Shown piece after piece: positions 7,031-7,140 of a stretch of DNA of 7,140 nt. This stretch comes from an uncultured Mycoplasmatota bacterium. Its GTDB lineage: Bacteria > Bacillota_I > Bacilli_A > RF39 > UBA660. Location: positions 1 to 7,140 of the forward strand of contig CAMLYN010000055.1 in NCBI GenBank assembly GCA_946491675.1. The letters are read 5' to 3'. Every line of letters begins with the position of its first letter. The first letter of the stretch is position 1. The notes under the pieces were generated by a model, which saw only the letters and a list, made by a program, of their open reading frames with translations, was not told the origin of the DNA and ran no database searches. The translations under genes and the position numbers were made by a program.

Positions 7031-7140
7031 ATTTTGCTAATAACCAAGCTTCATAACCACCAAGTATATTATAAACTTTATAACCCTCCCGAGTTTGACA
7101 GTTGATGATTAATGAAACAGAAGATTAACCTTTGTAATAT
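7029..7140 (-). pseudogene. C-terminal fragment of a rhodanese-like domain, interrupted
   Basis: From 7124 to the TAA at 7031-7029 the minus frame encodes 31 residues ending REGYKVYNILGGYEAWLLAK. This is the typical end of a rhodanese (sulfurtransferase) domain: the helix after the active-site loop, the VYN strand and the GG-x-EAW motif. Directly upstream, in the same frame, a TAA lies at 7127-7125. The codons beyond it read YYKG, which resembles the start of a rhodanese active loop (usually C-x-x-G-x-R-S) but without Cys or Arg. The next residues after the stop are SS, where RS-S is often found. No start codon is available inside the open part. It could be a decayed gene, or a sequencing or assembly error near the edge. 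Only 112 bases are visible. Confidence 0.55.

Noticed and set aside
6500..7105. Plus-strand open frame of 201 codons
   Set aside because: It is antisense to the coiled-coil part of rmuC and runs through the promoter and terminator. Its Leu/Ser/Phe/Lys-rich product matches no family.
1..7140. Mycoplasma-type genetic code (TGA as Trp)
   Set aside because: The frames stay intact under the standard code, and the Trp codons checked in rmuC, the membrane protein and the large gene are TGG.

Overview
The window is very AT-rich, and every convincing gene lies on the minus strand, so the natural reading order runs from 7140 down to 1. Strong Shine-Dalgarno sites, a near-consensus sigma-A promoter and the gene set (rmuC, a YjdF/DUF2238-like membrane protein, rnr, smpB) point to a low-GC Gram-positive bacterium. 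A gut-type member of Bacilli/Erysipelotrichia or a Mollicutes-related lineage such as RF39 would fit. All Trp codons I checked are TGG and every complete gene ends in TAA, so there is no sign of the Mycoplasma TGA=Trp code. The taxonomic placement is inference.

Layout, in transcription order. (1) 7140-7029: the C-terminal part of a rhodanese-like gene with an in-frame TAA close to where its active-site loop should be. It ends in an intrinsic terminator (7009-7030). (2) A sigma-A-type promoter (TTGACC, 17 bp, TATAAT; 6994-6966) lies just after that terminator. (3) A tight five-gene run follows: rmuC (6948-5884), a YjdF/DUF2238-like membrane protein (5897-5337, overlaps by 14 bp), rnr/RNase R (5327-3210, 9-bp gap), smpB (3235-2798, overlaps by 26 bp) and a very large uncharacterised gene (2782 to beyond 1, 15-bp gap). 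I see no terminator between them, so they are probably one operon.

The large gene is the least ordinary part of the window. Its frame stays open from an ATG at 2782 to the left edge (927 codons, no stop), so the protein is incomplete here. It has an N-terminal array of about 50-residue helical-looking repeats, two of which include a perfect 173-bp direct repeat. A long helical middle follows, and then a compact module (about residues 705-865) whose His, Cys, Glu and Arg clusters look conserved. It has no signal peptide or membrane segment in the visible part, so it is probably cytoplasmic. I cannot assign a function.

How the genes work together: RNase R degrades structured RNA, and SmpB is the tmRNA partner in ribosome rescue. 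RNase R also takes part in decay of the non-stop mRNA released by trans-translation, so rnr-smpB is a common functional pair. RmuC is a nuclease-fold protein linked to restraint of DNA rearrangement. The membrane protein and the large protein have no known tie to these pathways beyond position. Apart from the roughly 80-bp terminator/promoter region there is essentially no non-coding DNA.
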